NCBI RefSeq assembly: GCF_030035605.1
Contig: NZ_CP106736.1
Span: 4,399,001 to 4,463,000 of the forward strand
Origin: Silvimonas soli
GTDB taxonomy: Bacteria > Pseudomonadota > Gammaproteobacteria > Burkholderiales > Chitinibacteraceae
Direction of reading: 5' to 3'
Length of the DNA: 64,000 nt
The notes under the pieces: generated by a model
Databases searched by the model: none
The model's input: only the letters and a program-made list of their open reading frames with translations
Told to the model about the DNA's origin: nothing
Position numbers and translations under genes: made by a program
Shown here: positions 17,134-25,822 of the stretch, in pieces
Position numbering within the stretch: position 1 is the first letter of the stretch
How the letters are laid out: every line of letters begins with the position of its first letter

Positions 17134-17994
17134 ATGTTTGTCATCATCGGTTATATCTTCATGGTCGCCTGTATTTTTGGCGCCTTTGCTGCCCATGGCG
17201 GCGAGTTGATGGTGTTGTGGCAACCAACTGAAATCGTCATTATTTTTGGCGGCGGCATTGGCGCGCTCATCGTGGGTTATGGTGGCAAACCAATCAAAGC
17301 CTTTCTTAAAGCTGCGCCGTCTATCTTCAAGGGTTCTCCGTACAACAAAGCCTTTTACATGGATTTGTTTGCGCTGCAATTTGAAGTCCTCACCAAAATT
17401 CGCAAAGAAGGCCTGATGTCGATCGAGGCCGACGTCGATGACCCGCATAGCAGTGCGGTCTTCAGTAAATATCCCAAGGTGGCGGCTGATCACCATTTAA
17501 TCGAATTCATGACCGACTATTTGCGGCTCATGGTGGGCGGTAACCTCAACGCCTTTGAAATCGAAAACCTGATGGATGTGGAAATTGACACCCATCACCA
17601 TGAAGCAGAAGTTCCAGCCACCGTTATTGCCAAACTGGCAGATGGCTTGCCCGCTTTCGGTATCGTCGCGGCAGTGATGGGTGTGGTGCACACCATGGGT
17701 TCGCTGCATTTGCCACCATCCGAGTTGGGCAAGCTGATCGGCGCAGCTCTGGTCGGTACCTTTATGGGTATCTTGCTGGCATATGGCTTTGTCGGACCGA
17801 TTGCGTCAGTACTGGAATCGCGCGCGGCGGCGGCCACCCAAGCCTTCAATGCGATCAAGGTCACCCTGCTGGCCAGTCTGAATGGCTACGCCCCGCAAGT
17901 GGCGGTAGAGTTTGGCCGCAAAGCCGTTGAAAGCACCGAACGCCCAAGCTTCAAAGAACTTGAAGACTTCGTGAAAAGCACCAAGGGTAAGTAA
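17134..17994 (+). CDS. motA: Flagellar motor stator protein MotA
   Basis: 286 residues with four membrane helices and a large cytoplasmic loop between the second and third. With MotB it forms the proton channel that drives flagellar rotation. The loop block TFEIE-like FEIENLMDVEIDTHHHEAE and the third-helix PAFGIVAAVMGVVH, holding the conserved proline, match E. coli MotA closely. A GTG 16 codons upstream is open, but the ATG at 17134 begins exactly like other MotA proteins. motB follows after 70 bases. Confidence 0.96.
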   Translation: MFVIIGYIFMVACIFGAFAAHGGELMVLWQPTEIVIIFGGGIGALIVGYGGKPIKAFLKAAPSIFKGSPYNKAFYMDLFALQFEVLTKIRKEGLMSIEADVDDPHSSAVFSKYPKVAADHHLIEFMTDYLRLMVGGNLNAFEIENLMDVEIDTHHHEAEVPATVIAKLADGLPAFGIVAAVMGVVHTMGSLHLPPSELGKLIGAALVGTFMGILLAYGFVGPIASVLESRAAAATQAFNAIKVTLLASLNGYAPQVAVEFGRKAVESTERPSFKELEDFVKSTKGK

Positions 17995-18064
17995 CCCGAC
18001 CTTGACAGCAAATCTCCATGATGTCGGCCGATGATTCGTGCTCGGCCAAACAAGGTAAATAGCA

Positions 18065-18967
18065 ATGAGCGATGATTCCCAACGCCCCATAGTAGTCAAG
18101 CGCATCAAGAAGGGCGGCCATGGGCATCATGGCGGCGCCTGGAAAATTGCCTACGCCGACTTTATGACCGCCATGATGGCGTTCTTTTTGCTGATGTGGC
18201 TACTGGGGTCTGTCTCGAAAGCCAACCTTAAAGGCATCTCCGATTATTTCTCCAACCCGATGAAAATCGCTCGCCGCGGTGGCGAAGGTGCGGGCGATGC
18301 CGACTCGTTGATCAAGGGCGGCGGCAGGGATTTGACTCAGCAAACCGGCCAGTTGCGCAAAGGCTCCATTCCCGATGCCGAATCGGTTAAAGACAAACAT
18401 CGTTTGTCCGAGCTGAAGAAAAAGGTCGAGTCGTTAATGGACGACAAAGCCAAAACCAACAGCAAACTCGCCCAATATCGCAACCAGTTGCGCCTTGATA
18501 TGGTGGCTGACGGGCTGCGCATCCAGATCGTCGACGCGCAAAATCGGCCCATGTTCAAATCCGGCAGTAGTGAGCTTGAACCCTATGCCAAAGACATTCT
18601 GGATGAGATTGGCAAACTGCTGAACGATGTCCCCAACTCGCTCTCGCTCTCCGGGCATACGGATTCCGCACAGTTCGCCAGTGGCCAGCGCGGTTACTCC
18701 AACTGGGAGTTATCGTCAGACCGGGCCAATGCCTCGCGACGGGAATTGATTGATGGCTCCGGTCTGGCTACCGGAAAAATCTTGCGCGTTAACGGGTTTG
18801 CCGATCAAGTGCCTCTGGATACCGGCAATGTTTCTGCGCCGGTAAATCGCCGCATCAGCATTGTGGTGCTCAACAAAGACGCCGAAACCGAGATTCGTCA
18901 GCAAGCCGGGCTGGATAAAGAGGCGGCGGCGCTGCCTGCATCTGAAGTCGCCTCACACATCAAATAA
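18065..18967 (+). CDS. motB: Flagellar motor stator protein MotB
   Basis: 300 residues. A basic N-terminus leads into one membrane helix holding the essential proton-carrying Asp32 (WKIAYADFMTAMMAFFLLMW). A linker with plug-like charged helices follows, then an OmpA-like peptidoglycan-binding domain from about residue 150 (MFKSGSSELEPYAKDIL, LSLSGHTDSAQF, NRRISIVVL). It anchors the MotA ring to the wall. The stop shares a base with the next start (TAATG), so the methyltransferase is coupled to it. Confidence 0.96.
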   Translation: MSDDSQRPIVVKRIKKGGHGHHGGAWKIAYADFMTAMMAFFLLMWLLGSVSKANLKGISDYFSNPMKIARRGGEGAGDADSLIKGGGRDLTQQTGQLRKGSIPDAESVKDKHRLSELKKKVESLMDDKAKTNSKLAQYRNQLRLDMVADGLRIQIVDAQNRPMFKSGSSELEPYAKDILDEIGKLLNDVPNSLSLSGHTDSAQFASGQRGYSNWELSSDRANASRRELIDGSGLATGKILRVNGFADQVPLDTGNVSAPVNRRISIVVLNKDAETEIRQQAGLDKEAAALPASEVASHIK

Positions 18968-19689
18968 TGGCGCAGCCGATCCGCTTTGTATTATTGCAAT
19001 GCCTGGCCTCACTGTTTGTCGTTGTCGCTCATGGTCAATGGCCTGCATGTCCGCTCTGGCTGGTTTTGGCCGGTGGTGGCGCTCTGGCGGGTTTTGTTGC
19101 CTGGTTCTGGCAGGATGGCCGCTGGTGGTGTCTGTTTCATCTGGCTTTCCCGCTGGCGGTGGGCTTTGCGCTAACTTTGCATATTGATTCCTCGGTGTGG
19201 CTAGGCGGTTTTGTACTGTTGTTTCTTTTTTCTGCGGGCGCCATACGCAGCCGGGTTCCGCTATACCTGAGTAATCAACGTACCTTGGCGTTGCTGAATG
19301 CCGAAATCCCCGCCAATGCAAAACTGATTGATCTCGGCGCGGGCACGGGGACAGTGCTGGCGTGGTTAAGCAAGAACCGGCCCGATGTGCAGCTCACCGG
19401 GGTGGAAGTGGCTCTGATGCCGTGGCTGATAGGCCGACTACGGCTGGGTGCCGGCATCGATTGGCGTCGCGGCAATGTGTTCAACGTAGACCTGGCCGGG
19501 TTCGACGTAGTCTATGCTTACCTGTCACCCGAGCCCATGCCCGAGCTTTGGCAAAAGGTGCGGGCGGAGTGTGGGCCGGGCAGCCGCTTCATCAGCAACA
19601 GTTTTGCAATTCCCGGCGTTGCGCCGGACAAGACGATCGATATTGGCGACTGGAAAAACAGCAAACTTCTGATATGGCAATCAACATAG
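18967..19689 (+). CDS. Membrane-anchored class I SAM-dependent methyltransferase
   Basis: 240 residues in two parts. The first 100 hold three or four hydrophobic helices (LLQCLASLFVVVAHG, LVLAGGGALAGFVAWFW, HLAFPLAVGFALTLH, GGFVLLFLFSAGAI). The rest is a Rossmann methyltransferase domain with the SAM-binding motif LIDLGAGTGTVLAWL and the acidic position in LTGVEVA. Its substrate is unknown. It overlaps motB by one base and the HDOD gene by 16 bases, so it is almost certainly co-translated with motility genes. That linkage alone does not prove a motility role. Confidence 0.8.
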   Translation: MAQPIRFVLLQCLASLFVVVAHGQWPACPLWLVLAGGGALAGFVAWFWQDGRWWCLFHLAFPLAVGFALTLHIDSSVWLGGFVLLFLFSAGAIRSRVPLYLSNQRTLALLNAEIPANAKLIDLGAGTGTVLAWLSKNRPDVQLTGVEVALMPWLIGRLRLGAGIDWRRGNVFNVDLAGFDVVYAYLSPEPMPELWQKVRAECGPGSRFISNSFAIPGVAPDKTIDIGDWKNSKLLIWQST

Positions 19690-21062
19690 CTCCAACTTTT
19701 GCTGCCTGGATCGCCGAGTGGACCAATCGGCCGCTCCCGATGCTGCAAACCAGCAAAGACCAATTGCTTCCCATGTTGCGGCGACCGGATCGTGTGCGCT
19801 TGCCCGACCTGGTTGACATCGTGCTGCGCGACCCGCTCCTGACGGCGCAGGTATTGCGTACCGTGAATCATCGCGAACGCACCAGTTTGTCGGCCGATGT
19901 GGTTTCCATTGAGAACTGCCTGGCGCTTTACGGGATCGGGCCATTTCTGGAGCGATTTGCCAATGGCCCGGTGGTTGAAACCACGCTGATGCCAAATCAT
20001 CCGCAAGCGTATGCCGCGCTGCTCACCGCGATCACCAATCTGCGTTTTTCTGCCCGATTGGCACGTGAATACGCAGGCCAGCGATTTGACGCCAAGCTGG
20101 ATGAGATTTTCATCGCTGCCATTTTGTCCGGCTTGCCCAAGCTGCTGAATCTGCTTTCTCCCCAGCATTCCATGCTCGTGCTGGAACAGACTGCCGCACA
20201 TGATTTGCTGGTGGCATGGCACTTTCCGGAACCACTGCTGCAACTGCAAGCGGGCTCGGCAATCGTGACGCCACGCCAACAATTGCAGGTCGCGGTTCTG
20301 GCTTTGGCCAATGCCCTCGATCATGGCTGGTGGCAAACCGATGTGCAGCAGGCGCTGGAAGTCATCGTCGAAATCCTGCAAATACCGCAAGACGAGTGCT
20401 GGATGATTGCCAGCAGCGGCGTGCTGCGGTTTGTGCGCAAAGAAGGCGACCGTGTTACGCGTTTGCAAGCGGCGTACGCTTTGCCCATGTTGCCTGGTGA
20501 ATGGGAAAAGCCAGCAGAGGTCGCTCCCGCAGCAGCGGCGGCACCCCAAGCCACGGCGATCATGTTTGCTGAGCGGTTGCATGCATTGCATGAGGCCTGC
20601 AAGAAAGGGGTCAAGCCTTCGCAATTGATCGAACTGGCCCTGCGTGTCTTTACCGATGGTCTTGCTATCCAGCGCGTGGCTTTTCTGGTTTTCTCCGAGC
20701 CGGACAACCAGTTGCGTGCCCGCTTCGTGCAAAGCCCGGAAATTCATGATCGTTTGCGCGATTTCACGTTGCCGATGGATAACGTTCATCTGTTCGCGCG
20801 GCTGATGCAAAAACCGCAAGCCGTCTGGTTGAGCGAGGCGACGCGCAGCAATCTGCAAAAACTGCTGCCGGGGACGTGGCTGCAACGGTTTGGCGCGGGC
20901 GATTTTTATGCGATGTCGGTGTTCATGAACGACAGGCCGGTTGGCCTGTTTGTGGGTCAGCGTACCGCCAGCCTTGCGCTTGATGAAACCACCTTTACCC
21001 AATTCAAACAGGTTTGCCTGCTGGTCAGCCGTGCGCTAGCCGAACGCAACGCACGCGCTTGA
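19674..21062 (+). CDS. HDOD domain protein with C-terminal GAF-like domain
   Basis: 462 residues. An HDOD output domain covers about residues 15-250 (VDIVLRDPLLTAQVLRTVNHRE; AAILSGLPKLLNLL). An Ala/Pro linker near 285-300 (PAAAAAPQAT) leads to a C-terminal region that resembles GAF domains (LIELALRVFTDGLAIQRVAFLV ... GDFYAMSVFMNDRPVGLFVG). HDOD proteins act in signalling without known enzyme activity. The same HDOD-GAF order recurs in the pseudokinase protein at 37.7 kb. The ATG at 19674 lies inside the methyltransferase end; a longer upstream reading is the shadow of that gene. Confidence 0.75.
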   Translation: MAINIAPTFAAWIAEWTNRPLPMLQTSKDQLLPMLRRPDRVRLPDLVDIVLRDPLLTAQVLRTVNHRERTSLSADVVSIENCLALYGIGPFLERFANGPVVETTLMPNHPQAYAALLTAITNLRFSARLAREYAGQRFDAKLDEIFIAAILSGLPKLLNLLSPQHSMLVLEQTAAHDLLVAWHFPEPLLQLQAGSAIVTPRQQLQVAVLALANALDHGWWQTDVQQALEVIVEILQIPQDECWMIASSGVLRFVRKEGDRVTRLQAAYALPMLPGEWEKPAEVAPAAAAAPQATAIMFAERLHALHEACKKGVKPSQLIELALRVFTDGLAIQRVAFLVFSEPDNQLRARFVQSPEIHDRLRDFTLPMDNVHLFARLMQKPQAVWLSEATRSNLQKLLPGTWLQRFGAGDFYAMSVFMNDRPVGLFVGQRTASLALDETTFTQFKQVCLLVSRALAERNARA

Positions 21063-21082
21063 GTCGTACCCAAGGATTACCC

Positions 21083-21859
21083 ATGGAAGTCATCCATTCC
21101 CCGCACAATGCGCTGTACAAGCTTTGCCACAAGCTGGCAACGCACCGACGGGACCGACTGAAACAGAAAAAGACCCTGCTGGATGGCGCGCACCTGGTAG
21201 CCGCCGCACTTGATGCGCAATGGCCATTGGAAAAGCTGCTGGTCACGCCTGATGGATTGGCCAACCCAGAAAATTTCGCCTTGATCGTCGCCAGCGGTGT
21301 TGACGCTACCGTGCTGGACCCCGCGTTGTTTCAAACGCTAACTGAACTACCCAGCCCTACGGGTTTGATCGCGCTGGTGGCGATCCCGGACGCGCCTGCG
21401 ATGCGCAGTGATGGCCTGTGTTTGCTGCTCGATGGCGTACAAGATCCGGGCAACGTAGGATCCATGTTGCGCACTGCAGCTGCGGCAGGGGTGGATCAAG
21501 TGCTGTTATCCAGCCAATGCGCCGACTTATGGTCGCCCAAAGTATTGCGAGCGGGAATGGGCGCGCATTTTGCACTCAACCTGGTTGAACGAGCCGATTT
21601 GCTGCAGTTTGCCGAGCAGTTTTCCGGCCGCCTGGGTGCGCTGATGCTGGATGGGGCTGTGGATTTATATGAGGCCCGCTTGCATGGCGATCTTGCGCTG
21701 GTTATGGGTTCCGAAGGGCAGGGTGTGTCTGAAGAACTGAGTCAACGGGCGCAATTGCGGCTCAAAATACCGATGCATGCCGGGATTGAATCGCTCAATG
21801 TCGGCGCCGCAACCGCTATCTGCCTGTACGAACGACTCCGGCAGACTCGCGCAGTCTGA
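21083..21859 (+). CDS. TrmH/SpoU family RNA 2'-O-methyltransferase
   Basis: 258 residues. A small N-terminal substrate-binding domain (HSPHNALYKLCHKLATHRRD) precedes a SPOUT knot domain. The three family motifs are visible: LLLDGVQDPGNVGSMLRTAAAAG (about residues 115-137), LVMGSEGQGVSEEL and IPMHAGIESLNVGAATAICLYE. It should methylate the 2'-OH of a ribose in rRNA or tRNA; the target is not deducible. AAGGA stands eight bases before the ATG at 21083. Confidence 0.9.
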   Translation: MEVIHSPHNALYKLCHKLATHRRDRLKQKKTLLDGAHLVAAALDAQWPLEKLLVTPDGLANPENFALIVASGVDATVLDPALFQTLTELPSPTGLIALVAIPDAPAMRSDGLCLLLDGVQDPGNVGSMLRTAAAAGVDQVLLSSQCADLWSPKVLRAGMGAHFALNLVERADLLQFAEQFSGRLGALMLDGAVDLYEARLHGDLALVMGSEGQGVSEELSQRAQLRLKIPMHAGIESLNVGAATAICLYERLRQTRAV

Positions 21860-21957
21860 TATCCGCCGGTTGCGGGGAGGATCGCGAGTTATAATTCGGT
21901 TGTCTTTGATTGTCGTGGTGCCGATTACTTATCCACCCTCAGCAGCGGAACAATGCC

Positions 21958-22455
21958 ATGCCCAATTTCCCGGACGGCCTTTACTACCAGACCAGCCTGC
22001 CGCTGGCCTGGCTGGATGCGCCAGTGCAGAGTGAACTGGAGGCCCAGCGTTATCTGGAAGTACTGGAAGCCATGGAGCAGCATCCGCATGAGGGTATTGA
22101 GGTCTCGCAAGTCGAAGCGCGGCTGGATTTGCAGTTACTGTGGCTGGCGCGCTTGCTGACACCGCAAAAACCACCGGAGCGTGATGCCGAGATTGGCATC
22201 GAGCACATTCGTTGGTCGCAAACTGATGCGCCACAGGTTGGCGCCGAAGGTTATGTGGGGATGATATTGAGCCCCAGCCTGCCGTATCTATTGAGTATTG
22301 CTGCCACCATCACCGAGGTAGAGCCGGTCGATGGCGCCGTACAGGTCATGGCCACCTGGACGTGGCAGATACAGAGCTTGCGTGAAGCGTTTGAACGTAC
22401 TGTTTTCCGTCACCATCGCGTGCAAATTCGCCGCAATCGTGGAGCCGTTTCTTGA
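21958..22455 (+). CDS. Hypothetical protein, possible atypical PilZ domain
   Basis: 165 residues with no signal peptide or membrane helix. The start LYYQTSLPLAWL and the order of strands and helices afterwards recall atypical PilZ (c-di-GMP receptor-like) proteins. The typical PilZ RxxxR and D/NxSxxG motifs are not seen, so the assignment is weak. The C-terminus is basic and ends VFRHHRVQIRRNRGAVS. The ung start codon overlaps its stop. A TATAAT at 21890-21895, about 60 bases upstream, could be its -10. Confidence 0.45.
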   Translation: MPNFPDGLYYQTSLPLAWLDAPVQSELEAQRYLEVLEAMEQHPHEGIEVSQVEARLDLQLLWLARLLTPQKPPERDAEIGIEHIRWSQTDAPQVGAEGYVGMILSPSLPYLLSIAATITEVEPVDGAVQVMATWTWQIQSLREAFERTVFRHHRVQIRRNRGAVS

Positions 22456-23129
22456 TTTTTGATGCCATTCCCGCCACTTGGCAGCCCGTGCTGTCGTCCT
22501 TACGCAATCAACCTTCACTCGTCAAACTGGGCGAATTTCTCGATGCCGAGATCGCTGCCGGTAAAACCATCTATCCGTCGCGGGATCACTGGTTTGCCGC
22601 GCTGGAGCATGTTGCGCCTGCCAACGTCAAAGTGGTGATTTTGGGACAAGACCCTTATCACGGCGCCGGTCAGGCGCACGGCTTGAGCTTTTCAGTGCCG
22701 CAGGGCGTGCGCAAGCCGCCGTCACTGGCCAATATCTGGAAAGAAATCACCCGCGATCTGGATATAACCCCGCCGCAAGATGGCTCGCTCACCGGCTGGG
22801 CAGATCAAGGGGTGTTGTTGCTCAACACTGTGCTGACGGTTGAAGCGGATTGCGCCGCTTCACATGCCAAACGGGGCTGGGAAGTGCTGACCGATGCCAT
22901 CATTGCCCAACTGAGTGCGCAGCAAGAAGGGATTGTGTTCATGTTGTGGGGCAGCCATGCGCAAAAGAAAGGCGCGCTGATCGACCGCAGCAAACATCTG
23001 GTGCTGGAGTCGGTGCATCCTTCTCCGCTTTCGGCGTACCGCGGATTTATCGGCAATGGTCACTTTTCTGCAGCCAACCGCTATTTGCAGGAACACCACC
23101 GGCAGCCGGTGGATTGGGCCAATGCCTGA
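22452..23129 (+). CDS. ung: Uracil-DNA glycosylase (family 1)
   Basis: 225 residues. Ung removes uracil from DNA in base excision repair. The catalytic motif GQDPYHGAGQAHGLSFSV starts near residue 64, and the second motif HPSPLSAYRGF near residues 186-196. The start is a TTG at 22452 that overlaps the upstream stop by four bases, with GGAG about nine bases before. No ATG fits the family N-terminus. Confidence 0.95.
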   Translation: MIFDAIPATWQPVLSSLRNQPSLVKLGEFLDAEIAAGKTIYPSRDHWFAALEHVAPANVKVVILGQDPYHGAGQAHGLSFSVPQGVRKPPSLANIWKEITRDLDITPPQDGSLTGWADQGVLLLNTVLTVEADCAASHAKRGWEVLTDAIIAQLSAQQEGIVFMLWGSHAQKKGALIDRSKHLVLESVHPSPLSAYRGFIGNGHFSAANRYLQEHHRQPVDWANA

Positions 23130-23188
23130 CTCGTTCTGGCCAGCACCTGAAAACAAGACAGACAACAACTCGCACAAGAAACGAAACC

Positions 23189-24097
23189 ATGTCCGTTATT
23201 CTCGCCATTGATATCGGCGGCACCCAGATCAAATACGGCATCGTGGCCGACGACGGCGCGGTGCTGCACCATGCTCAAGTTGATACCCCAGCCACTCGCG
23301 GCGGCCTCTATCTGCTGGATTATCTCTGTGAATTGGCCGCGCCACTGGTGCGCGAGTTTGCCCCGATCGGCATCGCCGTCAGTTCGCTCGGGCTGATTGA
23401 CCCGGTCACGGGCACCATCCTCGGCGCCGCAGAAGCTGTGCCCGACTATGCAGGCTGTTCGCCCAAAGCCGCACTTGAAGCGGCTTTCAAGGTGCCGGTA
23501 ACTGTCGAAAATGATGTCAATTGCGTCGCGCTGGCCGAAGGCTGGCAGGGCGCCGCCAAAGGCGTGCAACATTTCATTGCGCTAACCATTGGCACCGGCA
23601 TTGGCGGCGGCATTGTCATCAACGGCAATCTGTATCGTGGTGCGCGCGCGGCGGCGGGTGAGTGGGGTTATATGCGGATCGCCGGCAAGATGTGGGAGCG
23701 ATATGCGTCCATGTCGGCCTTGATCCGCACCGTCGAGGCGGCAACGGGTGAGGGCAACTGGGACGGTAAGCGCATTCTGGCCGAATACGATGCGAAAAAT
23801 GCGCAGATTTGTGCCGTCGTTGCCCAATGGCTGGACCTGTTGGCGACTGGCATCGCCAACCTGATATACGCTTTCAATCCGCAACGTGTGATTGTGGGTG
23901 GTGGAGTCAGTGCGCGCGGCGAGCCGTTCCGGCTGGAACTGGCCAATGGCATCGATGCGGTGCTGGAGCCGGATTTTCGCGGCATGACCGAAATCTGCCT
24001 CGCCAGCGCTGGCAACCACGCCGGCATGATCGGCGCCACTCGCAACTGGCTGCTGACCAATACGCCAGATCACGCGCTCCAGACCCCATCATTCTGA
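23189..24097 (+). CDS. ROK family sugar kinase, resembling beta-glucoside kinase BglK
   Basis: 302 residues. The ATP phosphate loop LAIDIGGTQIKYGIV, the catalytic region VENDVNCVALAEGW and the LTIGTGIGGGIVINGNLYRG block place it in the ROK family. The zinc motif usual in ROK glucokinases and regulators (CxCGxxGCxE) is absent: AGEWGYMRIAGKMWERYAS takes its place. BglK-type beta-glucoside kinases also lack that motif, and local stretches such as ILAEYDAKNA resemble them. There is no N-terminal helix-turn-helix, so it is a kinase and not a repressor. Thirty bases separate it from the GH9 gene, so it probably phosphorylates a product of that enzyme. Confidence 0.8.
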   Translation: MSVILAIDIGGTQIKYGIVADDGAVLHHAQVDTPATRGGLYLLDYLCELAAPLVREFAPIGIAVSSLGLIDPVTGTILGAAEAVPDYAGCSPKAALEAAFKVPVTVENDVNCVALAEGWQGAAKGVQHFIALTIGTGIGGGIVINGNLYRGARAAAGEWGYMRIAGKMWERYASMSALIRTVEAATGEGNWDGKRILAEYDAKNAQICAVVAQWLDLLATGIANLIYAFNPQRVIVGGGVSARGEPFRLELANGIDAVLEPDFRGMTEICLASAGNHAGMIGATRNWLLTNTPDHALQTPSF

Positions 24098-24127
24098 GCC
24101 TGTCACCCAGGCCGCCCGGAGACAAAA

Positions 24128-25816
24128 TTGAAAATCCTGTTCAACCACATCGGCTTTACCCTCAACTCTCGCAAAACAGCGGTGATCGAAGCCCCGGCTG
24201 ACGCATCGCTGCTTACCTTTTCGGTCTTTAACGCGAGCACGGGGGAAAAGGCGCTGGCGGGCACAATTCAGTTCAGCGGCCCGGTCGCAAAGTGGAAGGA
24301 TTGGCAATTCTGGCAAGCGGATTTTTCAGCTTTGACCGAATCGGGCGAATATTTCCTGGTGGTGGACGGGCAAACCCCGCCGCTGGTGTCGCATACCTTT
24401 AGCATCGCCGCAGACCTGTTTGGCGGCCAAATGCTGTCGGATATCGTGCATTACATCAAAGGCCAGCGCTGCACCGGTCTGTACGACAACGCCGACCGCA
24501 GCCGTCCGAAGTGGGGCAGCGACGAGCACCGCGACGTGCATGGTGGTTGGTACGACGCTTCAGGCGATTGCTCCAAGTATCTGTCGCATCTGTCCGTCGC
24601 CAACTTCATGAATCCGCAACAAACTCCGCAGGTAGTGTGGAACTTGATTGATGGCTGGGCCCAACTACCGCCGCAGGCTAAGTGGTTCAACGAACGTATG
24701 GTGGATGAAGCGCTGCACGGCGCGGATTTTCTACTGCGCATGCAAGACCCTGCCGGTTTCTTCTACATGACCTTGTTCGATAAATGGTCAAAAGATGAAA
24801 ACCAGCGTGACCTGTGCGCCTATGCCACGCAGCAAGGCATCAAGTCGGACCAGTACCAAGCTGCGTTCCGCCAGGGGGGCGGGGTGGCGATTGCCGCATT
24901 GGCGCGGGCGAGCCAGTTGCCGCGTGATGGTGAATTTGCGCGTGCGGCGTACCTGGTTGCCGCAGAAAAGGGCTTTGCCCATTTGCTGGCCCACAACACC
25001 GAATACCTGGACGATGGTGTTGAGAACATCATCGATGATTACTGTGCACTGCTGGCCGCGACCGAGTTGCTGGCGGTGACGGGTGATGGCGTATACGCCG
25101 ATGCCGCCATCCGCCGCGTGCTTAACCTGCTGGAGCGCCAGCAAGATGCCGGCTGGTTTGTGGCCGACGCAGCGGGTGAGCGCTCGTTCTTTCATGCTGC
25201 CGACGCCGGCCTGCCGCATATCGCGTTGATGCGTTATCTGGAAGTAGTGCCCGCCAGTCCGTTAGCGGGTCGTATCCGCGAGAGCCTGCGCCAGGCTTTT
25301 GCCTGGGAAACCCGCATTACTTTTGATGAAGTCGCCAATCCGTTTGGCTACCCACGACAGTTTATTAAACAACCGGGCAGCGCAGGGCAGACACAATTCT
25401 TTATTCCGCATGACAATGGCACCGGTTACTGGTGGCAAGGCGAAAACGCCCGGCTGGGGTCGATTGCCGCTGCTGCTGGTCGGGCTCAAAAGCTGTTTGC
25501 CGACGAGACTGACCTGGCTCAAGCGCTGGACCACTATGCGCAAAGCGCGCTGGACTGGATACTGGGCGCCAATCCGTTCGACGCCTGCATGTTGCAAGGT
25601 TGGGGCCGCAATAACCCGCGATACGAAACGGGCTACTACAATGCACCTGGTGGTGTGTGCAACGGCATCACCGCCGGGTTCGATGATGAAGCCGATATCG
25701 ACTTCAAAAAATCAGAAATAGCGACCATGGCCAATAGCTGGCGCTGGACCGAACAATGGATGCCGCATGGCGCGTGGCTGTTCCTCGCGCTGTGTAGCCG
25801 TAACAACCTGGAGTAA
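24128..25816 (+). CDS. Glycoside hydrolase family 9, exo-beta-glucosaminidase-like
   Basis: 562 residues without a signal peptide, so a cytoplasmic enzyme. An N-terminal Ig-like domain (about 1-100) precedes the (alpha/alpha)6 GH9 domain. The catalytic base region is HGGWYDASGDCSKYLSHL (near residues 137-154), and the general acid is probably the Glu in SEIATMANSW (near 528). It resembles the Vibrio/Photobacterium GH9 exo-beta-D-glucosaminidases of chitin oligosaccharide loci more than secreted endoglucanases. A TTG start at 24128 follows GGAG; no better ATG is near. The paired kinase upstream suggests intracellular use of glucosamine- or glucose-containing beta-oligosaccharides. Confidence 0.8.
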   Translation: MKILFNHIGFTLNSRKTAVIEAPADASLLTFSVFNASTGEKALAGTIQFSGPVAKWKDWQFWQADFSALTESGEYFLVVDGQTPPLVSHTFSIAADLFGGQMLSDIVHYIKGQRCTGLYDNADRSRPKWGSDEHRDVHGGWYDASGDCSKYLSHLSVANFMNPQQTPQVVWNLIDGWAQLPPQAKWFNERMVDEALHGADFLLRMQDPAGFFYMTLFDKWSKDENQRDLCAYATQQGIKSDQYQAAFRQGGGVAIAALARASQLPRDGEFARAAYLVAAEKGFAHLLAHNTEYLDDGVENIIDDYCALLAATELLAVTGDGVYADAAIRRVLNLLERQQDAGWFVADAAGERSFFHAADAGLPHIALMRYLEVVPASPLAGRIRESLRQAFAWETRITFDEVANPFGYPRQFIKQPGSAGQTQFFIPHDNGTGYWWQGENARLGSIAAAAGRAQKLFADETDLAQALDHYAQSALDWILGANPFDACMLQGWGRNNPRYETGYYNAPGGVCNGITAGFDDEADIDFKKSEIATMANSWRWTEQWMPHGAWLFLALCSRNNLE

Positions 25817-25822
25817 ACAGTA

